Positions 1-9,647 of a DNA stretch of 64,000 nt are shown here, piece after piece. The notes beneath the pieces were generated by a model that saw nothing but the letters and a program-made list of their open reading frames with translations, searched no databases and was not told where the DNA came from. The stretch lies in contig CM073532.1 in the NCBI GenBank assembly GCA_037074615.1, positions 17,314,001 through 17,378,000 of the forward strand. Direction: 5' to 3'. Every line of letters begins with the position of its first letter. Position 1 is the stretch's first letter. The stretch is from Leucaena leucocephala (taxonomy: Eukaryota > Streptophyta > Magnoliopsida > Fabales > Fabaceae). The translations under genes and the position numbers were made by a program.

Positions 1-188
1 ATGACAGACATAAAGCCCAACAAACACTCATTCAATTAGAGGCTCAACAAGCTTTCCAAGATGTTCAAGGAGACTATTGAGAGCTTACATTGTGGAAGGC
101 ATGGATTATTGGTTAGATGATGACATGGACAACTATATATGTGGAGCTTGACATGACACATGACAGCACCACCAAAGCCACAATGGCA
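1..188. other. Unassigned flank
   Basis: No recognised gene. One plus-strand frame starting at base 3 is open for about 25 codons and glutamine-rich, then stops. It could be a decayed coding fragment but I cannot assign it. A reverse-oriented SINE begins just after this stretch. Confidence 0.3.
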
Positions 189-197
189 TGAGTTGTT

Positions 198-384
198 TTT
201 TTTTTTTGTCCACCCAGTTCACCGGAGCTTTGCTTTAACTACATCCGAATCCGACCCGCGTCGCGCACCTGGCTATGGTGGGTGAGTCTCCCAACGGGAA
301 TTTTCTGCGTACGCCAAGGCTCGAACTCGAGACCTCGTTTAAGCGATACCGAGCCGCTTACCACTCGGACCAACTCCCGTTGGT
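198..384 (-). mobile_element. tRNA-derived SINE, copy 1
   Basis: Reverse-oriented short interspersed element. Read on the minus strand it has a Pol III A box (TGGTCCGAGTGGTAAGCGG, about 356-374), a B box (GAGTTCGAGCC, about 316-326) and a 3' A tail, seen as the T run at 196-207. A 9-bp target duplication TGAGTTGTT flanks it at 189-197 and 385-393. It is about 187 bp long. The closely related copy at 539-725 lies in the opposite orientation. The A-box region resembles tRNA-Ser/Leu genes, but the structure is a SINE, not a tRNA gene. It is non-autonomous and would rely on LINE enzymes. Confidence 0.88.
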
Positions 385-538
385 TGAGTTGTTGTTGTAT
401 AGGCTTTGAACTCAATTCTCACATTTTTTAAGGCCCAATACAAATAGTATGGAGGATTCTAATGAAGCTCTAATATCTTAAATTGGGGCCCAAAAGGATT
501 GTGTGATGAACCATAGGAGTTTCAAAATGTGATTCAAC

Positions 539-725
539 ACCAATGGGGGTTGGTCCAAGTAGTAAGCGGCTCGGTATCGCTTAAGCGAGGTCTCGAGTTT
601 GAGCCTTGGCGTACGTAGAAAATCCCCGTTGGGAGACTCACCCACCATAGCCAGGTGCGCGACGCGGGTCGGATCCGGATGTAGTCGGGGCAAAGCTCCG
701 GTAAACAGGGTGGGCAACCAAAAAA
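539..725 (+). mobile_element. tRNA-derived SINE, copy 2
   Basis: Second copy of the same SINE, plus orientation. The A box (TGGTCCAAGTAGTAAGCGG) is at 551-569 and the B box (GAGTTTGAGCC) at 595-605; the 3' end is an A run at 720-727. A 13-bp target duplication AATGTGATTCAAC lies at 526-538 and again at 726-738. The B box has a C-to-T change relative to copy 1, so it may be transcriptionally weaker. The pair in opposite orientation, about 150 bp apart, could fold back in a transcript. Confidence 0.9.
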
Positions 726-1520
726 AATGTGATTCAACCTTATTCAATCTTAACAAAAAAAAACCGTATTCAAGTCCAAATGGATGTCTAAAGTGAAGGG
801 AATTGGAAGACACGCAGCAGAAATTAACTTTAAAATTTTTTTCCATTCCCAGCCAGGATCCACCGAATGTGTTTAAGCCACGGAGAAAGAAGTGTTACCT
901 TCAGTATTTAAGCTGTGGTCGCGACCTCAGTGTCCACTAGTCGCAACTCTTCGCCTCTGGAGTTTTCAGTCGCGACCTCCTTAGCTTCTTGTCACGACCT
1001 GTCGTCTTTGGAGTTTGCAGTCACAACTTTCTCTGCTTCTAGCCGTGACCTGTAGTCTCTTTTCGGATTTCTGACGTTCAGATGCCAATTTAGTCGCGAC
1101 CTCTGTGTCAACTGGTCGTGACTTCGTCGTACCTGGTACTCTTTTCTCGATCGCAAGAAGTCGACAACTCAGATCGACTTCCTCTACCGGTATCCACACG
1201 AACAACGTTCTAATCACGAACGACGTGCTAACGCCTCTTATTGTTGGAGATTGTGCCCTAGGGGCCAATCATTATCTTATGAACATTGTTGATTTATGAA
1301 TTTCTTAATTATGTTATCATATTATTTGCATGTTTACTATGATGACAATCCTTGGATAACTCGTGATCTTATCCTAAATGTCCCTAGTCGGTCATCTATG
1401 CGGGAGCAGAGATGAAATAAGACCAGTATGACTTTGAAGATATATAGAGATATAAATCAAAGTCATAAGCACATGTAAGAGTACAGGGTGTTGGACCGAC
1501 CCGCTATGAGAGAGCTGCAT

Positions 1521-1706
1521 GGGTCAAGTCATAAGCTTCTCTCATATACAAGCCATGTCACTATGCCCTTTGACCTGAGATCATCATAGATTTCTACATG
1601 ACAAACGCTCAGCTTTGACCTAGTCAAAAGTCACTTTTGACCGAGTGATCATAAAGGCTATGCTCGGGCTTAGTGGTTTTTCATGCGGAGGAATGTGAAT
1701 GGTCAA
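1521..1706 (+). promoter_or_regulatory. W-box cluster in family-1 U3
   Basis: Six TTGAC cores (WRKY W-box) within about 185 bp: reverse core at 1521-1527, TTTGACC at 1569-1575, the back-to-back TTTGACCTAGTCAAA at 1614-1628, TTTGACC near 1636-1642 and a reverse core near 1701-1706. The same arrangement is visible in the other family-1 LTRs (for example around 11100-11300 and 16260-16445). WRKY control is an inference from motif density and from the known induction of plant copia elements such as Tnt1 and Tto1. Confidence 0.5.
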
Positions 1707-2095
1707 GATGGAATTTGTCCCTCACATTCGTAGAGAGATATTACTGGGCCCCTCGATGAGTGAGTCTGAGAAATGTATGGCCATACTGGAATGGAAGGGT
1801 AGTTCCATTTCTATATTCATACTACTCAAGGATCGAGAAAGTAACGGTCAGGAATGGGAGGATGACGTTCTCCATGCCTCATCCTTGACCGAAATATCGT
1901 GTGACAAAAGGGACGTGATATGGTTGTATGAAAGGTTACATCGTTTATCGATCCTCATATGTTTTGGGTAGTCGTAATGCCTTGCTAGAGACCGCTTACG
2001 ACTTGTGGGTTAGTATAGTAACTGGCCCACTGCCAACTTCATATGGGCCTACAGGGTCGCACACAAAACAGCCCAATGCGAGCTATGATGTCCAG

Positions 2096-2132
2096 ATTCA
2101 TTGAATCTAAGAGATGTCTAGATTCAATGAAT
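2096..2132 (+). other. 13-bp stem-loop in family-1 U3
   Basis: ATTCATTGAATCT (2096-2108) and its exact reverse complement AGATTCAATGAAT (2120-2132) flank an 11-nt loop. The same structure is in nearly every family-1 LTR here (for example near 3715-3750, 10678-10715, 16833-16870 and 21818-21855). A long TATATA tract follows it. Function unknown. Confidence 0.7.
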
Positions 2133-2534
2133 AATCTAGGGTGGTTATATATATATATTTTTATATATATAAATTTGTATATATATATTATATATATAAT
2201 ATAAGAGATATTTGCAAGATTTAATTTATAAGGATAAATTAAATTTCTATCACTTTTGAATTTGAATTTAAATGGATATGATTTATTTGAATTTGAAATT
2301 CAAATTGATAAGATATCTCAAATTTGATTTATGAGAATAAATCAAATTTAATTCCGTCTTATCTTTATTTAAATTAAATAAATAGGTGAATTAAATCTGT
2401 GGGACGGATTTAATATAAATCATATTTATTTAATTAGTTTCTTATTAAATTATGCAATATATGATATTGTATTAATTCAGAATTAATATAAGATTAATTC
2501 TGAAGCCCGGCCCTATTAGAAGCCCGATAGCTTC

Positions 2535-2544
2535 CTATATATTT
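2535..2544 (+). promoter_or_regulatory. Putative TATA box of family-1 LTR
   Basis: CTATATATTT lies about 1.29 kb into the LTR, at the change from AT-rich U3 to the GC-richer downstream part, and is conserved in the sister LTRs. Transcription would start roughly 30 bp downstream, near the ACACACAAC tract, which puts the TCGCGA array inside the transcribed R/U5 leader. Confidence 0.5.
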
Positions 2545-2799
2545 GACATTAGGGGCTAGGGTTCTACACACAACACAACACAACACAGAACATCTCTACA
2601 CACACATTCAGACGTGAGAAAAGGGGTAGGGAGAGTGCAAAATGTTTGTAGATAAGAAACTGCCAAAATAGAGACGGTGAGGACGGAATCTCTAGAAAGC
2701 CCTAGAGGGACAAGAGGCGCTAGCACGTCATTCGTGTGGATACCGGTAGAGGAAGCCGATCTGAGCTGTCGACTTCTTGTGATCGAACCAGACACGAAG

Positions 2800-3062
2800 A
2801 CAGGTCGCGACCAGAACACTCTGAGGTCGCGACCATACGGGCATCTGAACGTCAGAAATCCGAAAAGAGGCGACAGGTCGCGACGTGAAGCTGACGAGGT
2901 CGCGACTAACAACTCCAGAGACGTCCGGTCTCGACTAGAAGCATAGGAGGTCGCGACTAACAACTCCAGAGGCGGCAGGTCGCGACTAGAAGCTGAGGAG
3001 GTCGCGACTGAAAGTTCCAGAGGCGAGGAGTCGCGACTAGTGGACACTGAGGTCGCGACCAA
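2800..3062 (+). repeat. TCGCGA palindrome array
   Basis: GGTCGCGACY motifs recur here, most in 51-bp units holding two motifs each. The unit is clearest at about 9830-9950 in the 5' LTR of element 1, where consecutive units are both 51 bp. Unit number varies among LTR copies. The array is CpG-rich in an otherwise AT-rich LTR. Since 51 is divisible by 3, the array leaves long spurious open frames. Confidence 0.8.
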
Positions 3063-4605
3063 AGCTCGAATACCGAAGGTAACACTTCTTTCTCCTTGAC
3101 TTAAACACATTCGGTAGATCCTGGCTGGGAATGGAAAAATTTTTAAAGTTAATTTCCGCTGCGTGTGTTCCAATTCCCTCCACTTATCCCTTTAGGGCTT
3201 TCTCAAGATTCCGTCCTCACCGTCTCTACTTTGGCAGTTTCTTATCTGCAAACCTTTTGCACTCTCCTTGACCCTTTTTCTCACGTCTGTGTCGAACCCT
3301 AGCTCCTAATGTCAAATATATAGGATGCTATCGGGCTTCTAATTGGGCCGGACTTCAGAATTAATCTTATATTAATTCTGAAATTAATACAATATCATAT
3401 ATTGCATAATTTAATAAGAAACTAATTAAATAAATATGGTTTATATTAAATCCGTCCCACAGATTTAATTCACCTATTTATTTAATTTAAAAGAAAGATA
3501 AGACGGAATTATATTTGATTTATTCTCATAAATCAAATTTGAGATATCTTATCAATTTGAATTTTAAATTCAAATAGATCATATGTATTTAAATTCAAAT
3601 TCAAAAGTGATAGAGATTTAATTTATTCTTATAAATTAAATCTTGCAAATATCTCTTATATTATATATAATATATATACTAATTTATATATATAATATAT
3701 ATCCACCCTAGATTATTCATTGAATCTAGATATCTCTTAGATTCAATGAATCTGGACATCATAGCTCGCATTGGGTTATTTTGTGTGCGACTCTGTAGGC
3801 CCATATGAAGTTGGTAGTGGGCCAGTTACTATACTGACTCACAAGTCGTAAGCGGTCTCTAGCAAGGCATTACGACTACCCAAATCATATGAGGATCGAT
3901 AAACGATGTAACATTTCATATAACCATATCACGTCCCTTTTGTCACAGGATATTTCGGTCATGGATGAGGCATGGAGAACGTCATCCTCCTGTTCTTGAC
4001 CGTTACTTTCTCGATCCCTGAGTAGTCTGACTATAGAAATGGAACTACCCTTCCATTCCAGTATGGCCATACATTTCTCAGACTCACTCATCGAGGGGCC
4101 CAGTAATATCTCTCTACGAATGTAAGGGACAAATTCCATCTTGACCATTCATATTCCTCTGCATGAAAAACCACTGAGCCCGAACATAGCCTTTATGATC
4201 ACTCGGTCAAAAGTGACTTTTGACTAGGTCAAAGCTGAACGTTTGTCATGTAGGAATCCATGATGATCTCAGGTTAAAGGGTATAGTGACATGGCTTGTA
4301 TATGAGAGAAGCTTATGACTTGACCCATGCAGCTCTCTCATGGCGGGTCGGTCCAACACCTTGTACTCTTACATGTGCCTATGACTTTGATTTATATCTG
4401 TATATATCTTCAAAGTCATACTGGTCTTATTTCATCTCTGCTCCCGCATAGATGACCGACCAGGGACATTTAGGATAAGATCATGAGTTATCCAAGGATG
4501 TTAATCACAGTAAACATGCAAATAATATGATAACATAATTAAGAAATTCATAAATCAACTATGTTCATAACATAATGATTGGCCCCTAGGGCACAATCTC
4601 CAACA

Positions 4606-4618
4606 TCCTCCCACTTAC
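4606..4618 (-). other. Polypurine tract, element 1
   Basis: Minus strand reads AAGTGGGAGGA directly before the 3' LTR start TGTTGGAG. This is the expected plus-strand priming site. The same tract precedes the 3' LTR of the second family-1 element at about 63008-63018. Confidence 0.8.
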
Positions 4619-4619
4619 A

Positions 4620-5162
4620 CTAGGTACAATCATTAATTTGCCTAATTCCTATTGACCTAACATGACGCTCATGTTTTGCTTGCACAAGCGGCTTTGTTAG
4701 AGGATCAGCAACATTGTCTTCCCCTACTACCTTGCATATTTTTATATCACCTCTATCATTGATTTCTCTGATGAGATAAAATCGCCTGAGTATATGCTTG
4801 GTCCTTTGATGTGACCTAGGCTCTTTGGCCTGTGCAATGGCACCACTATTGTCACAGAATAAAGTTATCGGATCTGAGATGGTAGGTATCACCCCTAGTT
4901 CAGTAATGAACTTCCTGATTCAAACGGCCTCCTTAGCTGCATCAGATGCTGCTATATACTCAGCTTCCGTTGTAGAATCTGCTACTGTGCTCTGCTTAGA
5001 GCTCTTCCAGCTTACTGCTCCATTATTCAGGAGGAATATGTATCTAGATTGCGATTTCTGGTCGTCCTGATCAGTTTGGAAACTTGCATCTGTGTAACCA
5101 GTTACACAGAGCTCGTCATCCAATCCACCATAGACCAAGAATAAGTCCTTAGTCCTTCTCAA
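4620..5162 (-). pseudogene. Copia RNase H, broken
   Basis: Carboxy end of the polyprotein in two minus-strand pieces (5162-4920 and 4892-4620). Visible features are TEAEYIAASDAAKEA, typical of copia RNase H, and the later LFCDNSGAIA and TKHILRRF segments near the end of copia pol. A frameshift at about 4900 separates the pieces. The stop lies just upstream of the polypurine tract, as expected for the end of pol. Confidence 0.85.
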
Positions 5163-5210
5163 GTACTTAAGGATATTCTTGACAGCAGTCCAATGGCCCT
5201 CACTGGGGTC

Positions 5211-6223
5211 CTATTGATATCTACTAGTCATACTTAAGGCAAGCGAGACATCTGGTTGAGTACATAACATGGCATACATGATGGATCCTATGGCCGAGGC
5301 ATATGGAACCTTACTCATGCGACCTCGCTGATCAGGTGTACTAGGACACAAATCCTTACTGAGGTGAATACCATGAGACATGGGTATGAAACCCCTCTTT
5401 GATTCCTGCATACTAAACCTATGCAGTATATTGTCTATATATGTGCTCTGACTGAGTCCTAGAAGCCTTTTAGATCTATCTCTATAGATCCTAATTCCTA
5501 GGATGTAGGTGGCTTCACCCAAGTCTTTCATCGAGAAAGACTTTCCTAACCAAGACTTGACAATTTGCAAGGTAGGAATGTCATTCCCAATAAGTAGGAT
5601 GTCATCGACATAGAGTACCAAAAATATAACTGTGCTCCCACTAACCTTCTTGTACACACAAGGTTCATCAATGTTTTGAAGAAATCCAAACTCTTTGACT
5701 ACTTCATCAAAACGATGATTCTAACTCCGAGATGCTTGCTTCAGTCTATAAATGGACCTTTGAAGCTTGCACACCTTACCAGAGTCCTCGGAACGCATAA
5801 ACCCTTCAGGTTGTGTCATGTACACATCCTCAAGGAGCTTTCCATTAAGGAAGGCTATCTTGACGTCCATCTGTCATATTTCATAGTCATAATATGCTGC
5901 AATGGCAAGGAGGATTCTGATTAATTTGGCCATTGCAACTGGGGAAAAGGTCTCATCATAGTCCACACCATGAGTTTGAGTAAATCCTTTTGCAACCAGT
6001 CGTGCCTTGAAGACATTTACATTGCATCCATGTCAATTTTCTCTTTGAAAACCCACTTGCACCCGACGATTTTTACACCTTCAAGTGGGTCGACTAAGGT
6101 CCATACCTTATTGTCGTACATGGATTGCATCTCAGACTTCATGGCATTAAGCCATTTTTCAGAGTTTGGTCCCACTATAGCTTCTCGATAGGTAGTTGAC
6201 TCGTTATGCTCAATGAGCAACAC
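5211..6223 (-). pseudogene. Copia reverse transcriptase, frameshifted
   Basis: Minus-strand RT in several frames. The segment at 6223-6017 holds the entry motif GCKWVFKEK. The stretch around 5870-5740 corresponds to the DVKTAFLNGK and YGLKQAS blocks of the sister element, though not in one open frame. The piece at 5657-5211 carries the catalytic LYVDDILLIG box (YVDD intact, residues 16-19 of that piece). At least two frameshifts or stops separate the pieces, so no full RT can be made. The YVDD here contrasts with YVGD in element 2. Confidence 0.88.
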
Positions 6224-6240
6224 ATCACGATTGTCAGAAA

Positions 6241-7140
6241 TCAGAAATCCATATCTCTGAGCTGAAGTCGTGCCCTATTAGATCGCCGTGGGCCTTGCGT
6301 GACTTGAGGAGTCTCAACAACTTGTTGTGAGTCTTCTCCAATTTCCATCCCTAATTCTGTGGTGTCTTGTGGCTCTCGAACTTCTTCGAGGTGTACCTTA
6401 CTCCCACTGGTTCTTTTAGAGATAAATTCTCGTTCAAGAAAGATACCATTTCTGACAACAAACACTTTGTTATCAGTGGGGTTGTAGACATAATATCCCT
6501 TGGTTTCCTTAGGATATCCCACAAAAAGGCACTTTGAAGATTTGGGCGCTAACTTATCTAAGGCTTGTTGCTTAACATAGACCTCACATCCCCAAATCTT
6601 GAGCAAAGACAAACTAGGTTTCCTCCCAGTCCATATCTCATATGGAGTCTTTTCAACTACCTTAGATGGAACACGATTCAGTGTGAAGCAGCTGTCTCTA
6701 GGGCGTGGCCCCAAAAGGACGGTGGAAGATCTGTTCGACTCATCATAGATCGAACCATATCCAATAGTGTTTGATTCCTCCATTCAGAAACGCCATTCCA
6801 TTGTGGTGTTCCTGGAGGAGTCAATTGTGAGACTATCCCACAATTCCTAAGATGATCGATAAACTCTTGGCTCAAATATTCACCACCTCGATCAGATCGA
6901 AGGGGTTTAATTGTTTTACCAAGTGGTTTTGTACTTCATTTTGAAATATTTTGAACATTTCAAAAGATTCAGATTTATGTTTTAATAGATAGACGTAGCA
7001 ATATCTACTGAAATCATCTATGAATGTAATGAAGTATGAATAACCTCTTCTGGCATTTGTATTCATTGGTCCACACACATCTGTATGTATGAGTCATAAC
7101 AAATCAGTGGCCCTCTCACTGTGCCCAGTGAAAGGTGACT
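6241..7140 (-). pseudogene. Copia integrase, frameshifted
   Basis: Minus-strand integrase core in pieces: 7078-6872 has the first catalytic Asp region (YSYFITFIDDFSRY), 6875-6678 holds PPGTPQWNGVSE with the catalytic Glu, and 6783-6241 covers the downstream KTPYEIW, LKIWGCEVYV and YPKETKGYYVYNP blocks of the copia integrase C-terminus. A frameshift lies between the first pieces and another near 6680. The last piece also runs through the linker toward RT. Confidence 0.88.
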
Positions 7141-7143
7141 TTG

Positions 7144-8595
7144 TCATCTTTCCCAACAAAAAAGATTCGCAAGTATCATATGATTCAAAATCAAATGAGT
7201 TGAAAAATCCATCTTTATGGAGTTTTGAAATACGTTTCTCATTATGTGGCCCAGACGACAGTGCCAGAGGTATGTCGGATTCAAATCATTTGGTTTGACC
7301 CTTTTGGCGGTTATGTTATAGATATTTCCATGATTGGGTTGTTCCAGTTTTATTACGTAATGATCAACATGCAAATCACCATGAGCATAGAATACATCAT
7401 TACGATAAATGGAACATTTACCATTCCTAGTAATAGAAGTGTAACCTTCCTTATCCAAATAAGAAAGAGAAACAATGTCACTACTTAAAGCAGGAACATA
7501 ATAGCAATTGTTCAAAACTAACAAAAGCCCAGTGGGCAGAACTAATTCATAAGTGCGTACAGCTAAAGCAGCAACCGTTGCTCTATTTCCAACTCGTAGG
7601 TCAACTTCGCCCTTCTTCAGCTTTCTACTGTCCTTTAGGCCCTGCACATTTGTACAAATGTGAGAACCACATGCGGTATCTAATATCCATGTAGTGGAAG
7701 TAGAGAGATGAATATCTATAACATAAATACCTGAAGCGATAGCCCCGCTATCCTTCTTGTTCTTTTTCAGATCTTCAAGGTAGAGTTTGCAATTCCTCTT
7801 CCAATGACCCGGTTCATTGCAGAAGAAATAAACTCCTTCCTTTGGAGGCTTTGCCTTCTTTGGTGCAGGCTTAGTTTCGGGCGTGCCTGACTCATTGGTC
7901 TTACCAGATGAACCATGACCCTTCCCCTTGCCCTTGCCTTTCTTTTTCATACCCTTTCCTTTCTGAACCATCAAAACTGTACTGGGCTTCTTCTTAACAG
8001 TCGGCTCAGCAGTTTTAAGCATCCCATGTAGTTCAGAAATAGATTTCTCCACGTTGTTCATGTTGTAGTTTATGACAAACTGGTCATAACTTTCTGGGAG
8101 TGAGTTCAAGATCAAATCTGTAGCTAACTCCTGGCTCATGGGAAATCCAAGCCTTTCAAGGTGATCAATGTACCCTTTCATCTTTAAGACATGAGTACTC
8201 ACTGATGCTCCTTTAGCCATCTTGCAGGAATATAAGGCCTTTGTGGTCTCATACCTCTCTTGCCTTGCCTGTTGCTGGAATATTTCCTTAAGATGCACAA
8301 TTATCTCATAAGCCTCGATGTGTTCCAGATCTCTTTGGAGCTCCGAAACCATGGTGGCAAGCATCAATCATCCCACATCGACAGAGTCTTCCTTATGCTT
8401 CGCATAAGAATCTCTCTGAGCTCTAGGAGCATTGGCTGCTGGCTCTTCAGGAATGGGTTGATCTAGGACATATGCCTTTCTTTCCTGCTTGAGAACAATT
8501 CTCAAGTTCCTGAACCAGTCAAGAAAGTTTGTCCCATTAAGTTTGTCCTTCTCAAGAACAGATCACAACGATAATGTAGCAGTATTACTCATCAT
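7144..8595 (-). pseudogene. Copia gag-protease with early stops
   Basis: Gag-pol start, inferred at the ATG at 8595-8593 by alignment with the sister gag at 53025. Codon 11 is TGA (8565-8563) where the sister has CGA, and codon 76 is TGA (8370-8368) where the sister has TGC. After that the frame is open for 407 codons: gag, a lysine-rich stretch, a zinc knuckle at residues 180-193, the protease motif LDTACGSH (Asp at about residue 230) and the pre-integrase block YLWHCRLGHI. The knuckle reads YFFCNEPGHWKRNC, so the first Cys is replaced by Tyr. The frame is lost again near 7165 at a T run. Confidence 0.9.
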
Positions 8596-9633
8596 GATTC
8601 TACAATTAAAATATGCAAGCAAATTAGCAATCTCCCACTGAATAAAATAACCCTCAATGTAATAATTAGTGGGGTAAGATCCATATTTGGCTTAAACTTG
8701 AGTCCGCTTTGGCAGGACGCTCAACTTTAAGTTATTTAGGTAGGTAACAACTTTACCAATTACATCAAATGTAACTCTTAGATGTTTATGGGATTCCATC
8801 ATCATATGATCTGGTATGTTTTAATCCCATCTAATGCCTTGAGACCCAAAACCGTTTTGATAATCTCAATTAAGTCAAACAATAACAAACATAAGAGTAG
8901 CACCATTACTCTTGCTTATCTCCCCAAGATAACTCAAATGCACCCACTTTGGTGGAGCCTACAAATGAGCGATCAAGATTTTGACAAGTGTTCATTAATT
9001 GACGGCATTATGACTTAAGATTTCATTTAGAGGGTTTAATTAATTATCTGGTTTACAAAATGCATGTATCTCGGTTGTATCTCATACAAGCAATATGCAT
9101 ATCGAACATATAAATATAAGATGCATAATCTTAAACGTAATACAATATGGCTCACCTATCCTAAGTCCCCTCAAGCCAATGAGAGGAGCTGTCTAATTAG
9201 AATAAGAAAATTACATAAGGAAATCTCATTTTAACATTCGAGGGGAGTGAGATGAGAAGAGAATGTACAACGAGAGTAATTAGAGGAAGGCACGACACGC
9301 AGGCCGTATTTAGAAAAATTACAACACTTGTAATCTAGAGCTATATTGTTCACCATACCCAAACATTTAAGAATCAAAATTCATATTATGTGAGGGGCAA
9401 TAAATATTTCAAAATATCAACATGTATTGCGATTATGTTGCGCTACGATCAGGTAGCCACGGCGGTCCCGCTATTTTGATTCTATTTCCTTAGACCCCAT
9501 CAATATTAATTGATCAAATCAATTAACATACACCACCGATTTCAGTTTCCTTTCGAATTCCTTATATGTCATATATAAAATGGATTCCCTTTATGTATCA
9601 ACAATCAAACCTAATTTAAACACAAAACGGCAT
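8596..9633 (-). other. Untranslated leader of element 1
   Basis: About 1 kb between the primer-binding site and gag with no long reading frame. The sister element has a colinear leader at 51943-53024. Such leaders normally hold dimerisation and packaging signals, but I cannot identify these by eye. Confidence 0.7.
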
Positions 9634-9646
9634 GGCTCTGATACCA
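9634..9646 (-). other. Primer-binding site, element 1
   Basis: The minus strand reads TGGTATCAGAGCC one base after the 5' LTR end, complementary to the 3' end of initiator tRNA-Met, the usual primer of plant copia elements. Confidence 0.92.
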
Positions 9647-9647
9647 C

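Larger units (their letters stand above)
1242..3182 (+). mobile_element. Family-1 solo LTR nested in the 3' LTR
   Basis: 1941-bp LTR with TG start (TGTTGGAGATTG) and CA end, plus orientation. It is inserted into a reverse-oriented LTR of the same family with a perfect TSD CTTAT at 1237-1241 and 3183-3187. There is no internal region, so it is a solo LTR left by LTR-LTR recombination. A 205-codon minus-strand open frame (2556-3173) comes from the in-phase 51-bp repeats and is not considered a gene. Confidence 0.95.
794..4605 (-). repeat. 3' LTR of element 1 (split)
   Basis: In element sense the LTR begins TGTTGGAGATTG at 4605 and ends CCCTTCA at 794. It consists of 794-1241 and 3188-4605 (1866 bp), interrupted by the solo LTR at 1242-3182. 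It is shorter than its partner 5' LTR (1922 bp); at least part of the difference is a lower number of 51-bp TCGCGA repeat units around 900-1060. Confidence 0.93.

Noticed and set aside
200..384. tRNA gene suggested by A and B boxes
   Set aside because: No cloverleaf; the element has an A tail and target duplications, so it is a SINE.
1699..1971. Recurring 87-90-codon frame starting MVKMEFVPHIRREILL (also near 3885, 10849 and 63476)
   Set aside because: It lies in U3 of every family-1 LTR, upstream of the TATA box, and varies in frame and length between copies. It recurs because the LTR recurs. I found no domain.
2556..3173. 205-codon minus-strand open frame with in-phase 17-residue repeats; similar frames near 17345-18082, 20961-21349 and 51617-51808
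   Set aside because: It is the antisense of the 51-bp TCGCGA array in family-1 LTRs. The period is a multiple of 3, so frames stay open by default; composition and position argue against a gene.
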